Assembly (NCBI GenBank): GCA_021794235.1
Contig: JAJYRE010000019.1
Span: forward strand, 1 to 58,283
Source: Nanobdellota archaeon
Lineage (GTDB): Archaea > Nanobdellota > Nanobdellia > Parvarchaeales > Parvarchaeaceae
Length of the DNA: 58,283 bases
Direction: 5' to 3'
The notes beneath the pieces were generated by a model, which was given only the letters and a program-made list of their open reading frames with translations, was not told the DNA's origin and ran no database searches. Shown piece by piece: positions 24,366 to 33,051 of this stretch; position 1 is the first letter of the stretch; each line of letters opens with the position of its first letter. A program made the translations under genes and the position numbers.

Positions 24366-27197
24366 ATGCAAATCATTCCATCTTCCCATAATTCCAAAAA
24401 AGGCAGGTCTTCCCAATCGGCACTGGAATACCTGATAAGCTGGGGCTGGATACTTATTATAGTTGCTGTATCACTTGCTATACTGTACGGCCTTGGAGTA
24501 TTCAACATTAATAGTCCTAGCACTCTGATTACAGGATTTCAGGGGGTATTGGTAACAGAATCTGCTATTAATTCCAGTATGTTTGTTATCCAGGTATCCA
24601 ACAATTTTGGGACCACAGTTAATCTTACAAACATATCAATACACATCGGCACCCAGACATTCTCTGATTTTTCCTGTGAGATATCCATCTTATCACAGAG
24701 TGGGCAAACACTCTGCAGAGTTAATAATATAACTGCAAATGGGGGCAGCGTTTCCTCCAGCGTCAGAATAGATTTTTTACCCTACAAGTCCCCGCTTGTG
24801 CTGACATCGAATGGAACCATAGTATCCTCACTAATACACGGGAAATTGGCCATAAATACGCAGATAACGTATTTCGTAGAAAACGGGTTACCTATAGGCA
24901 GCAACTTTTCCGCTACTTTCGGCGGGACAACCGGACATAGTGAAGTACTCGCATCCGGGGCAAACGTCAGTTTTGAAAAACCATTTGGAATATACAACTA
25001 TTACATCTCTGTCGTAACATACAAAGGTTGTGTAAGTGATCCGACACCTTCTTCCGGAAGCTCGCGGACTAGTATTGTGAATCAAATATACTTTTCATCA
25101 ACGTGCACAACTACCTTTTCAGAAACCGGGCTCCCGTCCGGCCAGCAATGGCATGTTAAATACGGCGGTTTAAACTCTTCTTCCGGAAACACTGGTTCTC
25201 CCGTATCATTTACACAGACAAAAATAAACCAAGTCTCTTCCCCAGCGGTTGTTGCGTACAGCAATAATCTGACATGCAGTTCCACTTCTCAGAATGTACA
25301 GCAGGGCGGATCGGCCACCCTCGGTTCATGGACATGCACAACATATCTTAATGAGGACGGGCTCCCGTCCGGCCAGCAATGGCATATGCAGTTCGATGGG
25401 ATTAATTCGATCGCTTCCAATACCGGCTCCCTAGCTACGGTAAGTCAATCGGGAATTTCGACAGTATCCGCATACTCCTCTCAGGCTTACGCTAATAATC
25501 TAAATTGTTATTCCTCGACCCAAAATGCGCTTCAGGGTAGTTCAAATGTAAGTCTCGGCAGTTGGACATGTATAACAACCTTCTCACAGTCCGGCCTGCC
25601 AAGTGGATCCTGGTATGCAACATTTGATGGCACTTTGCCGACAGTCAGTACATCGTCGGGAACGACAGTTACGCAGAGCGGTATAAGCACCGTATCAGAA
25701 TATGTTGCAGAAGGGTACCCTACCGGACTTACATGCAACTCATACAATACCCCTTCGCTATACCAGGGTTCTACGTACACATTCAACTCGTGGGACTGCA
25801 ATACCACATTTACCGAATATGGTCTTCCGTCGAGCGAGCAGTGGTATGCAGTGTTTGGCGGAACAAATTCAAACACCGTAGCTACGGGCTCTACAGCTAC
25901 CGTAACGCAATCCAACATAGCTACGATTTCTACTCTTTCCGCCACTGCTTACAGTAACACTCTTGACTGCGCATCTAATTCTAAAAACGTAGAGCAAGGC
26001 ACGGCATCCCAAACTCAACTCGGCACGTGGTCTTGCGTTACAGACTTCCAGCAGATAGGTATGAATTACGGATCCGGTACCTACTATGTTAACTTTAATG
26101 GAACCGACACATCATCTGTAGCGTATAACACCGTTACTAGCGCTGTATATATGAACAACATGAATGTGGTAAACGCCCTGCCGGCAACAGCCTACAGCAA
26201 TAACTACAACTGTTATACGCCCACAAGTAACGTTTACCCCGGATCGCCGCCTGCACCATACGGCCAGTTCCATGGCTATGTCGTCATGACGAATTGGAGG
26301 TGTATCACTACCTTTAATAGCGGATTGCCCTCCCAGTACAGTGGCCTGATCTGGCAAGTTTCAGACGGCGGGAACTCTGCATACGGCTCAGCTACCAGTC
26401 CACTCCAGTTAACATTCACATCCTCATCTTTTCCCGCGACTTATTCAGTATCAGTAACCGGTTCTTCAACCCAAGCATCCAGCGCCGGAAAAGCCTTTGA
26501 CTGTTCAACCTCGGCATCCGTGCCATCCGGTCAGACATACTCCTTTAGTTCAAGTGATTGGACTTGCTATGATAAGTTTTATGAAACGGGATTACCAACG
26601 GGTTACACATGGAGTCTAACATTCGGGGGCGTCACAGGATCCGCATCTTCTGGTAGTTCTATAACACTCACAACAAATGCTGGTTACTTTGGAGATTCAG
26701 CGAAGGCGCCAGGACTGTCGTGCTCGCCAGCAACCAGCTTTACGACTCCGGCAGGCACTTCAGGATTGAATTCAAGTTTTGGTGAAAGCGGTATAGATCA
26801 ATGGGACTGCACAAATTACCTATATTTGACATCCGGGTCCCCTTTCCCCTCATCAACTTACACGGAAACTGCCACTAACAATTTCGGCTTTTCCGGCGAC
26901 TCATGTTCTACGTCATACACATTGAATTGGCAGAATAATAGGACTACTCTGCCCAACGGCGATGCGGGTTTGATATTCCAATCATGTCCTATCTACACCT
27001 CAAATACATATTCATGGAGCATCTGTGGCAGCGGAGGAACCACAAGCGGATGTGCGACTACGATTTTAGGCACCTGTGGCGACGCAGGGCTATTTTCAAG
27101 ATACGAGTGGACTCCCAACGTATCAAGTGCTAGCGGGGAGCCTTTGGGAACAAGTGATTTAATCGGTTTCTCGGTAAGTACGGGAGGGTGTACTTAA
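24366..27197 (+). CDS. Class III signal-peptide surface repeat protein, 943 aa
   Basis: Paralogue of the 1088-aa protein. The same signal peptide (RSSQSALEYLISWGW) is followed by the same Asn-rich domain and then GLP repeats such as TTFSETGLPSGQQWHVKYGG. The C-terminal ~200 residues differ from the paralogue and carry about ten cysteines (for example DSCSTSY, SICGSGG, GTCGDAG, GGCT at the end). The DNA encoding the signal-peptide helix is identical to the paralogue over 50 bases although the rest has diverged. CTATATAAACTTTTTAAG about 25-35 bases upstream is the promoter. Secreted; likely filament or adhesin. Confidence 0.85.
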   Translation: MQIIPSSHNSKKGRSSQSALEYLISWGWILIIVAVSLAILYGLGVFNINSPSTLITGFQGVLVTESAINSSMFVIQVSNNFGTTVNLTNISIHIGTQTFSDFSCEISILSQSGQTLCRVNNITANGGSVSSSVRIDFLPYKSPLVLTSNGTIVSSLIHGKLAINTQITYFVENGLPIGSNFSATFGGTTGHSEVLASGANVSFEKPFGIYNYYISVVTYKGCVSDPTPSSGSSRTSIVNQIYFSSTCTTTFSETGLPSGQQWHVKYGGLNSSSGNTGSPVSFTQTKINQVSSPAVVAYSNNLTCSSTSQNVQQGGSATLGSWTCTTYLNEDGLPSGQQWHMQFDGINSIASNTGSLATVSQSGISTVSAYSSQAYANNLNCYSSTQNALQGSSNVSLGSWTCITTFSQSGLPSGSWYATFDGTLPTVSTSSGTTVTQSGISTVSEYVAEGYPTGLTCNSYNTPSLYQGSTYTFNSWDCNTTFTEYGLPSSEQWYAVFGGTNSNTVATGSTATVTQSNIATISTLSATAYSNTLDCASNSKNVEQGTASQTQLGTWSCVTDFQQIGMNYGSGTYYVNFNGTDTSSVAYNTVTSAVYMNNMNVVNALPATAYSNNYNCYTPTSNVYPGSPPAPYGQFHGYVVMTNWRCITTFNSGLPSQYSGLIWQVSDGGNSAYGSATSPLQLTFTSSSFPATYSVSVTGSSTQASSAGKAFDCSTSASVPSGQTYSFSSSDWTCYDKFYETGLPTGYTWSLTFGGVTGSASSGSSITLTTNAGYFGDSAKAPGLSCSPATSFTTPAGTSGLNSSFGESGIDQWDCTNYLYLTSGSPFPSSTYTETATNNFGFSGDSCSTSYTLNWQNNRTTLPNGDAGLIFQSCPIYTSNTYSWSICGSGGTTSGCATTILGTCGDAGLFSRYEWTPNVSSASGEPLGTSDLIGFSVSTGGCT

Positions 27198-27221
27198 AAA
27201 TGATAGACTATAAATACTGAA

Positions 27222-27833
27222 ATGGAACGAAGAAGCTTACTGATATCCAGTGTCATTATCGTGATAATCATCTTATTTGCGGCCTTTTATCTGGTCACAA
27301 CGCTAAATTCTAGCATTTATACAAGTAATAGCTCAAAAACATCCGAGTCCTATTACGCACCGTCTCTTCATTACTATAACAGTTCTTCGTTGGTGTTCAA
27401 CTCTACAAATCAGGTTTTTATAACAAATGTCACTAAACTGGGTGAGCAATTCCCTTATGACATTGCTGTTTTTATGTTGCCCAGATACGTGTATGGCAAC
27501 TATACAAATTCAGTTAATTTGAATGCGTCGAGCTACATAGAAGTTTTTCAAAATAAAACTAACGAAAGCATAGGGTATTACTACTCGGACATGATGCACA
27601 CATTAAGTTCATTGGGTATATCTAACTACAGCGTTAAAAATGGAACTACTTTAGGATACCCTTCTTTTTCTATGCATACATCGGTTAAGAACGCGCAGAT
27701 ATACCTAACCATAATAGGCGGACCGTATGGCAGATTTACATACATATCTATGAACAATCTGAATGCTTCGTTTTCATCTGAGATGAACAGTTCGCTGAAT
27801 CAAATTATGAGTTCACTTAACTTCTCGAATTAA
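27222..27833 (+). CDS. Anchored extracellular protein, sequon-rich
   Basis: 203 aa. One hydrophobic helix (residues about 6-27: SLLISSVIIVIIILFAAFY), the rest outside the cell. The outer part has more than ten N-x-S/T sequons (NSS, NST, NVT, NYT, NAS, NKT, NES, NYS, NGT and others), so it should be heavily N-glycosylated if exported. No family recognised. It follows the 943-aa protein by 24 bases, mirroring the 1088-aa/propeller arrangement. Confidence 0.7.
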   Translation: MERRSLLISSVIIVIIILFAAFYLVTTLNSSIYTSNSSKTSESYYAPSLHYYNSSSLVFNSTNQVFITNVTKLGEQFPYDIAVFMLPRYVYGNYTNSVNLNASSYIEVFQNKTNESIGYYYSDMMHTLSSLGISNYSVKNGTTLGYPSFSMHTSVKNAQIYLTIIGGPYGRFTYISMNNLNASFSSEMNSSLNQIMSSLNFSN

Positions 27834-27925
27834 GGTTAATACCAGGATATTTTGGCTTGCTATCCAACGAATCCCAAAAGCAAGAGCTTTAAAATATAAA
27901 TTCCATTTTCGAGAGTTACGGTTAA

Positions 27926-28597
27926 TTATGTCCTGTATGACTTTCTCTCGTACTTCGAGTGTAGTTTCTCCAGATAGTTCGTTGTTTTCGTCAGATTTCT
28001 ATCCAGAACCTTTCCATTGCCATCGCAGAACGTCATATTCTGATTTGAATAGAACAATAGAATCTTTCCATTATCAGTGATGTACATATTATCTACGTCG
28101 AAAGTCCCAGTCGGTAGTTTATCGTACTGCCCATTCTTTTTCAGCGTGTCCTTTACAGCATCTAGCTGCGAAATAACGTCTTCAATGAGTTTCAGTTTGG
28201 ACAGTAACGAGTCCCTAGTCTTTTTACCATATCCCAGATGCAAAACTTCCCTTACGGGTTCGGCATTTTTTTCGTTTATAAGATATCCCCTGATATACCC
28301 TTTTTCCACCCCTTCGTCCAGTACCATACCTACCGGCTTCGAAGTATTCTCCGGAAGCATCTTGTTAATCTGTTTTAAGTTCTGGTACTCCTCCTTCATA
28401 TCCCTTGCTGGGAACGGGTTAAAAAGCGAACCAAATACACTTGGAGAGGTTATGGACAGGTATTGCGAAACGCGAGCATTGTAAGTCAGTTCGTCGATCA
28501 TTTTGTACGGGATGTCAGATAGGTTAAGATCCTTCATCCTAATGGCAATATCCTCGTTTATTATGCTATCAAGCCCTTTATCAGTTTTTTTCACCAT
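27926..28597 (-). CDS. Pseudokinase-like protein, paralogue of the gene at 5751
   Basis: 223 aa. EEYQNLKQINKMLPENTSKP (69-88) followed by KGYIRGYLI (99-107) aligns with RQYDLVKTINSIIPENSQKP and KCVGYLVSEV of the 5751 protein, including the P-E-N-x-x-K-P core. The catalytic-loop region reads LPTGTFDVDNMYI (161-173): the His and catalytic Asp are gone but the Asn is kept (N170). The DFG position reads YSN (183-185). It is shorter than a kinase domain, so large parts of the C-lobe are missing. Its start overlaps the end of the upstream membrane protein gene by 17 bases, indicating coupled translation. Confidence 0.5.
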   Translation of the reverse strand: MVKKTDKGLDSIINEDIAIRMKDLNLSDIPYKMIDELTYNARVSQYLSITSPSVFGSLFNPFPARDMKEEYQNLKQINKMLPENTSKPVGMVLDEGVEKGYIRGYLINEKNAEPVREVLHLGYGKKTRDSLLSKLKLIEDVISQLDAVKDTLKKNGQYDKLPTGTFDVDNMYITDNGKILLFYSNQNMTFCDGNGKVLDRNLTKTTNYLEKLHSKYERKSYRT

Positions 28598-29486
28598 TTT
28601 TCTTCGCCTCCTTTCTTTTCATTGTCATAGAGTTCCATTTTGCCAGAACTCCAGCGAGTGCCAGTCTTCCTGCGTATGATGCGGTCTTTGAGGCCGATGT
28701 CACCTTTACTGCCATGGAACCGTAGTAATCTATGTAGTAGCCGCTTCCGAGCCTTGCCTGAAATTTGTACCAGTTGATTACATCAGTCGGATTTACAGAC
28801 ACGTGTCCCATCAGCATGCCTATAGGGTAATAGAAGATACTGTTAGCGGCCCATCCTACCAGACTAAGGCTGGCTAATGATTTCAGCGACCTTATCTTTT
28901 TGTTGAATATCATAGGTATCGCTGCGCCGGCGGCTAATACTCCAAATTTCCATATGCCGTAGCTGTGGCTCGTTGCCACAGGGCTGTTGTCAAGATATGA
29001 AAGAATAGTCGCCCCATACCCTGCAGTGAAGGCGTATGCCGGCAGGCTGCCAAGGTTGTTCTTTTTTATCTCAGGTAATCCGTCATTTTTTCCCGCGAAT
29101 TTGGAATTATATGCTTCCAGCAGCAAGTCAAAGACATTTTTTGATTTTACAGATACAGGTTTCTCTGGATAGTATTCTGTAAGTTTATCCTCTATGCTTC
29201 CTGCTCCTTTTTTGGAGTATTGTTCCACGTATATTCTCCAAGTCATTTCCTTTCCGTCGAGGGCGGTGTTCCTTAAGCCGATATAATAATAATTCCTGTC
29301 TTCCTTGTAAGCGCCAAGAACGATATCGATGCTGCTCGCATCGTCCAATCTAGCAGTGTATTCGAATCCTGCATCTCTGGCGCGTTTTAGAAATTTTTCT
29401 ACGTTTTTGTCAATCTTTGACTTGTCATGCATTTCTTTGTCGTCTGCATCTTTACCCAGATATGTCTCTAAACTTGTCGAATGCAT
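28581..29486 (-). CDS. Membrane protein of unknown function, coupled to pseudokinase-like gene
   Basis: 301 aa. The N-terminal ~140 residues are soluble and charged. About four hydrophobic segments follow between residues 148 and 285 (for example YGIWKFGVLAAGAAIPMIF and SLASLSLVGWAANSIF). The C-terminus is strongly basic (TMKRKEAKKNGEKN) and probably cytoplasmic. Because its end overlaps the pseudokinase-like gene by 17 bases, the two products probably act together at the membrane. Family unknown. Confidence 0.65.
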   Translation of the reverse strand: MHSTSLETYLGKDADDKEMHDKSKIDKNVEKFLKRARDAGFEYTARLDDASSIDIVLGAYKEDRNYYYIGLRNTALDGKEMTWRIYVEQYSKKGAGSIEDKLTEYYPEKPVSVKSKNVFDLLLEAYNSKFAGKNDGLPEIKKNNLGSLPAYAFTAGYGATILSYLDNSPVATSHSYGIWKFGVLAAGAAIPMIFNKKIRSLKSLASLSLVGWAANSIFYYPIGMLMGHVSVNPTDVINWYKFQARLGSGYYIDYYGSMAVKVTSASKTASYAGRLALAGVLAKWNSMTMKRKEAKKNGEKN

Positions 29487-29612
29487 ATATTATTACTGGG
29501 ATATTCCTATATAAACCTTTTACCATTAAGAAATAACTAATTTAGTGTATATTATGTCTTTCCGGTCTCTTTACGTTCTCCCAGTACGTCCGATTTTGTT
29601 GTCCGATTAAAA

Positions 29613-29623
29613 CTATAAATATA
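29613..29623 (+). promoter_or_regulatory. TATA element for the DUF4382 protein gene
   Basis: CTATAAATATA is centred about 25 bases before ATG 29643, giving a leaderless start. Confidence 0.6.
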
Positions 29624-29642
29624 CCAAATTTATCAATATTCT

Positions 29643-30941
29643 ATGAAAACTGCCCACGCAGCCGGGATATTAGTGATTGTCATCGCTGTTGTTGCTGTAG
29701 CAGTATTCTTCTTATACACACCAAGCGGTGCACAGAACAATGTCGTGGTTAGTCTTACAGACCCTGCAAACGTACCTTCTGGCACTCAGAGTCTTAACAT
29801 AACATATTCCAGCTTATCCGTTCACACTATAGGTGTTAACACAAGCGGCTGGACTAACTTTTCGAATACAGGTTCCGTCAATCTTTTGACGCTTGCAAAT
29901 TCAAGTATAACACTGGGTAGCTTTTCCGCTCCTAATGGCACTCTGATAAATCTGGTTAAGTTCAACGTTTCTTCCGCTAGCATAGCTATAAACAACACTA
30001 TATACCCGGTAACTCTTCCAAGTGGACAGATAGTGGCTCACATAAATGGTACTAAGATAGTAAACGGTACGGCAAAAGTGCTTATGGACCTTTCACCAAC
30101 CATCGTAACAATAGTCACGGCAAATTCAACCATATTCATAATGGTACCTTCGATAAGGGCGGTCTTGGTCCCCCATCCTGTAAGTGTAGACATAACGCCC
30201 GGTGCAATAGCGCAGCTGCATTCGCAGGATAGAATAAGACTTGAGGATATAACTCCTAATATCTCTATAACATCGGCATCTATATCCAATTTAAACAACA
30301 TCACAACCCTGCATGTGACTGTGAAGGACAACTCAAATACCAGCGTAGTTCTAAGGCACGTTTTGGTACTCGGTAACGAGTCATTGAATCTTCCAAAATT
30401 CAACATAACAGGAGTCCGTGAAGGATACAGGGGTAGCATAGAAGGCGGAGTCAGTATCGGACAGCCAAGCGGTATAACGATATCTGCTCGGGGTTACTCT
30501 TCAGATTTTACTAACGGCACGAATCAGACTTCTGGCAATCATTCAAATGAAACCATAGGAGCAACCAACGAAACCGAGATAGAGAACGAATTCATAAATA
30601 TGGGGCAGAACATTGCGAGAATGAGGACTCTAACATTCCAGATAAATTCAAACGGCACTCTTTTCATACCTTACCTGCAATGCACACAGCAAATTGGCGG
30701 AAATGGTGAGGACATAGGACCTACTCCTGCACATTCAGTGTGCCCTGCATACGTTAATTATTCTGCATTCAGGACAGGATTTGTTTTAAATTCCAATCAG
30801 AGTGTAACTCTTACATTCACCGGCTCACTGGTGCTCGGTGAAGGAAACTATCAGGTTAACGTAGTACCTGGAAACGCCTATAACCTAATAGTCCAGGGCG
30901 AAAACGGGGCAAGAGCCCAGACACTTGTCAACGCGACTTAA
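29643..30941 (+). CDS. Anchored surface protein with DUF4382-like domain
   Basis: 432 aa. One N-terminal hydrophobic helix (residues about 6-26) is followed by a domain (about 33-175) resembling DUF4382: VVSLTDPANVPSGTQSLNIT, then SLSVHT, GWTNFSN, VNLLTLAN and LGSFSAPNGT. The remainder is beta-rich with many N-x-S/T sequons, and a single pair of cysteines (YLQCTQQ and HSVCPAY) near residues 341 and 361 could form a disulfide. The fold family is found in surface proteins of bacteria and archaea; function unknown. Confidence 0.72.
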   Translation: MKTAHAAGILVIVIAVVAVAVFFLYTPSGAQNNVVVSLTDPANVPSGTQSLNITYSSLSVHTIGVNTSGWTNFSNTGSVNLLTLANSSITLGSFSAPNGTLINLVKFNVSSASIAINNTIYPVTLPSGQIVAHINGTKIVNGTAKVLMDLSPTIVTIVTANSTIFIMVPSIRAVLVPHPVSVDITPGAIAQLHSQDRIRLEDITPNISITSASISNLNNITTLHVTVKDNSNTSVVLRHVLVLGNESLNLPKFNITGVREGYRGSIEGGVSIGQPSGITISARGYSSDFTNGTNQTSGNHSNETIGATNETEIENEFINMGQNIARMRTLTFQINSNGTLFIPYLQCTQQIGGNGEDIGPTPAHSVCPAYVNYSAFRTGFVLNSNQSVTLTFTGSLVLGEGNYQVNVVPGNAYNLIVQGENGARAQTLVNAT

Positions 30942-31009
30942 GTAGATTACACCGGATCAAGAAATTTTCTGTTTTAACCTTTATATAGTGGTTCTAATCA
31001 TCTAATAAC

Positions 31010-31531
31010 ATGGCCGTTAAGATATCAGCTTACAGGATACTCATGGAGGAACTCCTCGATCTAACTAAGGAAAGGCACCCCATAAACATGTTTAATCCGT
31101 TCAGAAGCGACCATTCACCGCTTTCAGACAAGGAATACATTAAGATATCCGGCAGTGTCAACACCTTAAGGTCCTTCATGAAGGGCGGTGCAATATATGG
31201 AAAAGGAGAGCCGATAAATACGGGCAATCTTGCGATAAATAACGTTTATACCATTACGGACATTCTTACAGCAAGAAAAGATGAAGTTCTATCCGAGCTT
31301 GAAAACGTTCTTGATGTGTTTAAATCCCATAAAATAATGCCGGCGCTATACGACACTTTTAACAAGGTTTTTGACCAGATGGACCTCGTACCCAGCAAGG
31401 ACACAAAGGATGCGCTGGAATATTTTGATTCCATAACCGACGACAATGATCGGATACATAGATGGTGGCAATACTCCTGGGAAGACATAAAGGAGAAAAA
31501 GGCAGCCGGCAGCAACTGGCATTATCATTGA
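31010..31531 (+). CDS. Soluble protein of unknown function, 173 aa
   Basis: Mostly helical, charged and cytoplasmic in character, with no signal peptide. It opens MAVKISAYRILMEELLDL and ends in an aromatic tail (RIHRWWQYSWEDIKEK, then NWHYH). A run of helices lies between 75 and 150. CCTTTATATAG about 25 bases before the ATG supports the start. The gene converges with the next, 14 bases apart. No family recognised. Confidence 0.6.
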   Translation: MAVKISAYRILMEELLDLTKERHPINMFNPFRSDHSPLSDKEYIKISGSVNTLRSFMKGGAIYGKGEPINTGNLAINNVYTITDILTARKDEVLSELENVLDVFKSHKIMPALYDTFNKVFDQMDLVPSKDTKDALEYFDSITDDNDRIHRWWQYSWEDIKEKKAAGSNWHYH

Positions 31532-31545
31532 ACCTTGGCAACAGT

Positions 31546-32730
31546 TTACTGTTTGTAATCTGGAAAATCAGCAACCCTTATTGTGTGATACCTTTCATTA
31601 GGCATCTGCCATCTTCTAACTACATTTACGGAGGTGCTGTCCGCGTGTTCAAACGCCGGGTAGCCGAGTTTGAAGGTCCTTAGACCATCTTCGGTTCTTA
31701 TATTTAATCTTGTCCGTCTAGCTCCCAGCAGCGAAAAGAACTCCTCCGGTCCGGCACCGCCCAGCGTGAGGTAATCCGTGCCTATCTCTTTTGCCAAGTA
31801 TATATTGAAAAGAATGCCTGCCTTCAATGCACCTATATATCCGATAGTCGACCAGTCCATCAATCCGTGGTAATACCGCTTGTTTATGGTAACGCCCTCC
31901 AACAGTTCCATAAACAGGTGTGTGCTGCCCTGCCTGTCAACGCAGACAAAATCCCTGCCGAACCCAACAACTTCCTTATTCAGCGATACAGTATATACTA
32001 TGGTTCCGGAATTCTTTGTGAAGTCGTTGTAGGTGTTTATAGCGAGATTTTTTGCATCATCTTCTCTCCAGCAGATCCTGGATTTCTTTGCCATGTTCAT
32101 GACTTTAGTGTATTTATCCCTTGTCGATAGAACATTTATCTCATAGTTGTTGTAAGTTGCATCCAGTATTGCTTCCAGTTCCGGATCGTCCTTTGTATCC
32201 TGTCTTTTTATTTTTCCTGAAATCTCGGACAGCCAGTCGACTATATGCATCTCCGATTTCGGTATATTAAACATAGATAACTCCTTCAGCATCCTATCAG
32301 GGTAGCTCAGCATGCTTTTTTCATAGAAGTTAATCTTGTTGTTTAGGAGATTGTCGTATGCGACACCATCAACCGCGGATGTTACACCCGATTTTAACTT
32401 GGATATGGTATCCAGTGGCACCTCATCAAACAGGTATTCCGACGGTGTAAGGATGCGCATCGTCCATTTCTCATCGAATTTCTGCAGACTGGTTATCGGA
32501 AAGCCCTTTTTACCGAGTTTTTTGTACAGGTCAAGCACTTTGTCGGAAGAAGTGGATATGACCACGCCCTTTCGGTCCCCCATAAGCGCCAGTTCTCTGG
32601 AATCAGGAGAAACAAACAGTGATCTTAACCGGCTTCTTTTTCCCGAACTGTTGACTCTGAAATTCTCATCAATAAGAATACGTTCAAGGTCCTTTCTGAA
32701 CTTCTCTTTTCCGTCTGCGGATGAATACAT
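31546..32730 (-). CDS. Protein of unknown function, possible GNAT-like C-terminal half
   Basis: 394 aa, soluble. The C-terminal half (about 235-345) reads TIVYTVSLNKEVVGFGRDFV, later AKEIGTDYLTLGGAGPEEFF, then SLLGARRT. This resembles the strand-helix order of GNAT acyltransferases ending in an x-x-L-G-A/F segment, but the acetyl-CoA loop is not clear. The N-terminal half (LALMGDRKGVVISTSSDKVL) is alpha/beta. Treat the GNAT idea as a weak guess. A TATATATAG element about 33 bases upstream is the likely promoter. Confidence 0.55.
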   Translation of the reverse strand: MYSSADGKEKFRKDLERILIDENFRVNSSGKRSRLRSLFVSPDSRELALMGDRKGVVISTSSDKVLDLYKKLGKKGFPITSLQKFDEKWTMRILTPSEYLFDEVPLDTISKLKSGVTSAVDGVAYDNLLNNKINFYEKSMLSYPDRMLKELSMFNIPKSEMHIVDWLSEISGKIKRQDTKDDPELEAILDATYNNYEINVLSTRDKYTKVMNMAKKSRICWREDDAKNLAINTYNDFTKNSGTIVYTVSLNKEVVGFGRDFVCVDRQGSTHLFMELLEGVTINKRYYHGLMDWSTIGYIGALKAGILFNIYLAKEIGTDYLTLGGAGPEEFFSLLGARRTRLNIRTEDGLRTFKLGYPAFEHADSTSVNVVRRWQMPNERYHTIRVADFPDYKQ

Positions 32731-32826
32731 ACTTATGATACATCTGTTAGATTGGAAGGTCTATATATAATTTAGGCTTCACTTCAGACAAATTACTATA
32801 TAATATTCCAGTTACATCTAAATATA

Positions 32827-33045
32827 ATGATAACGGAGAAACTTACAAAATCCAAGAAAATAGCGCTGATGTCGGTAGTGATTACTTATTTTGTGGTCGG
32901 CTTTCTTCTGCTTGTAATATATCTAAGCTATCTTATCGGTGCAAATCTGGCCGGATTCGCATCCCTGATGTATCTTATACTCGGATGGTACATCATGATC
33001 AAGAAAAACGGCCTTTTTTACGTAATGAAAATAAAGCACGATTGA
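32827..33045 (+). CDS. Small membrane protein, 72 aa
   Basis: Two hydrophobic segments: residues about 13-35 (LMSVVITYFVVGFLLLVIYL) and 41-58 (LAGFASLMYLILGWYIMI), with basic ends (KLTKSKK and IKKNG), so both termini are probably cytoplasmic. ACTATATAATA about 28 bases upstream is the promoter. The glycosylase gene begins six bases after the stop, so the two are likely co-transcribed. Function unknown. Confidence 0.65.
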   Translation: MITEKLTKSKKIALMSVVITYFVVGFLLLVIYLSYLIGANLAGFASLMYLILGWYIMIKKNGLFYVMKIKHD

Positions 33046-33051
33046 GAGTTT

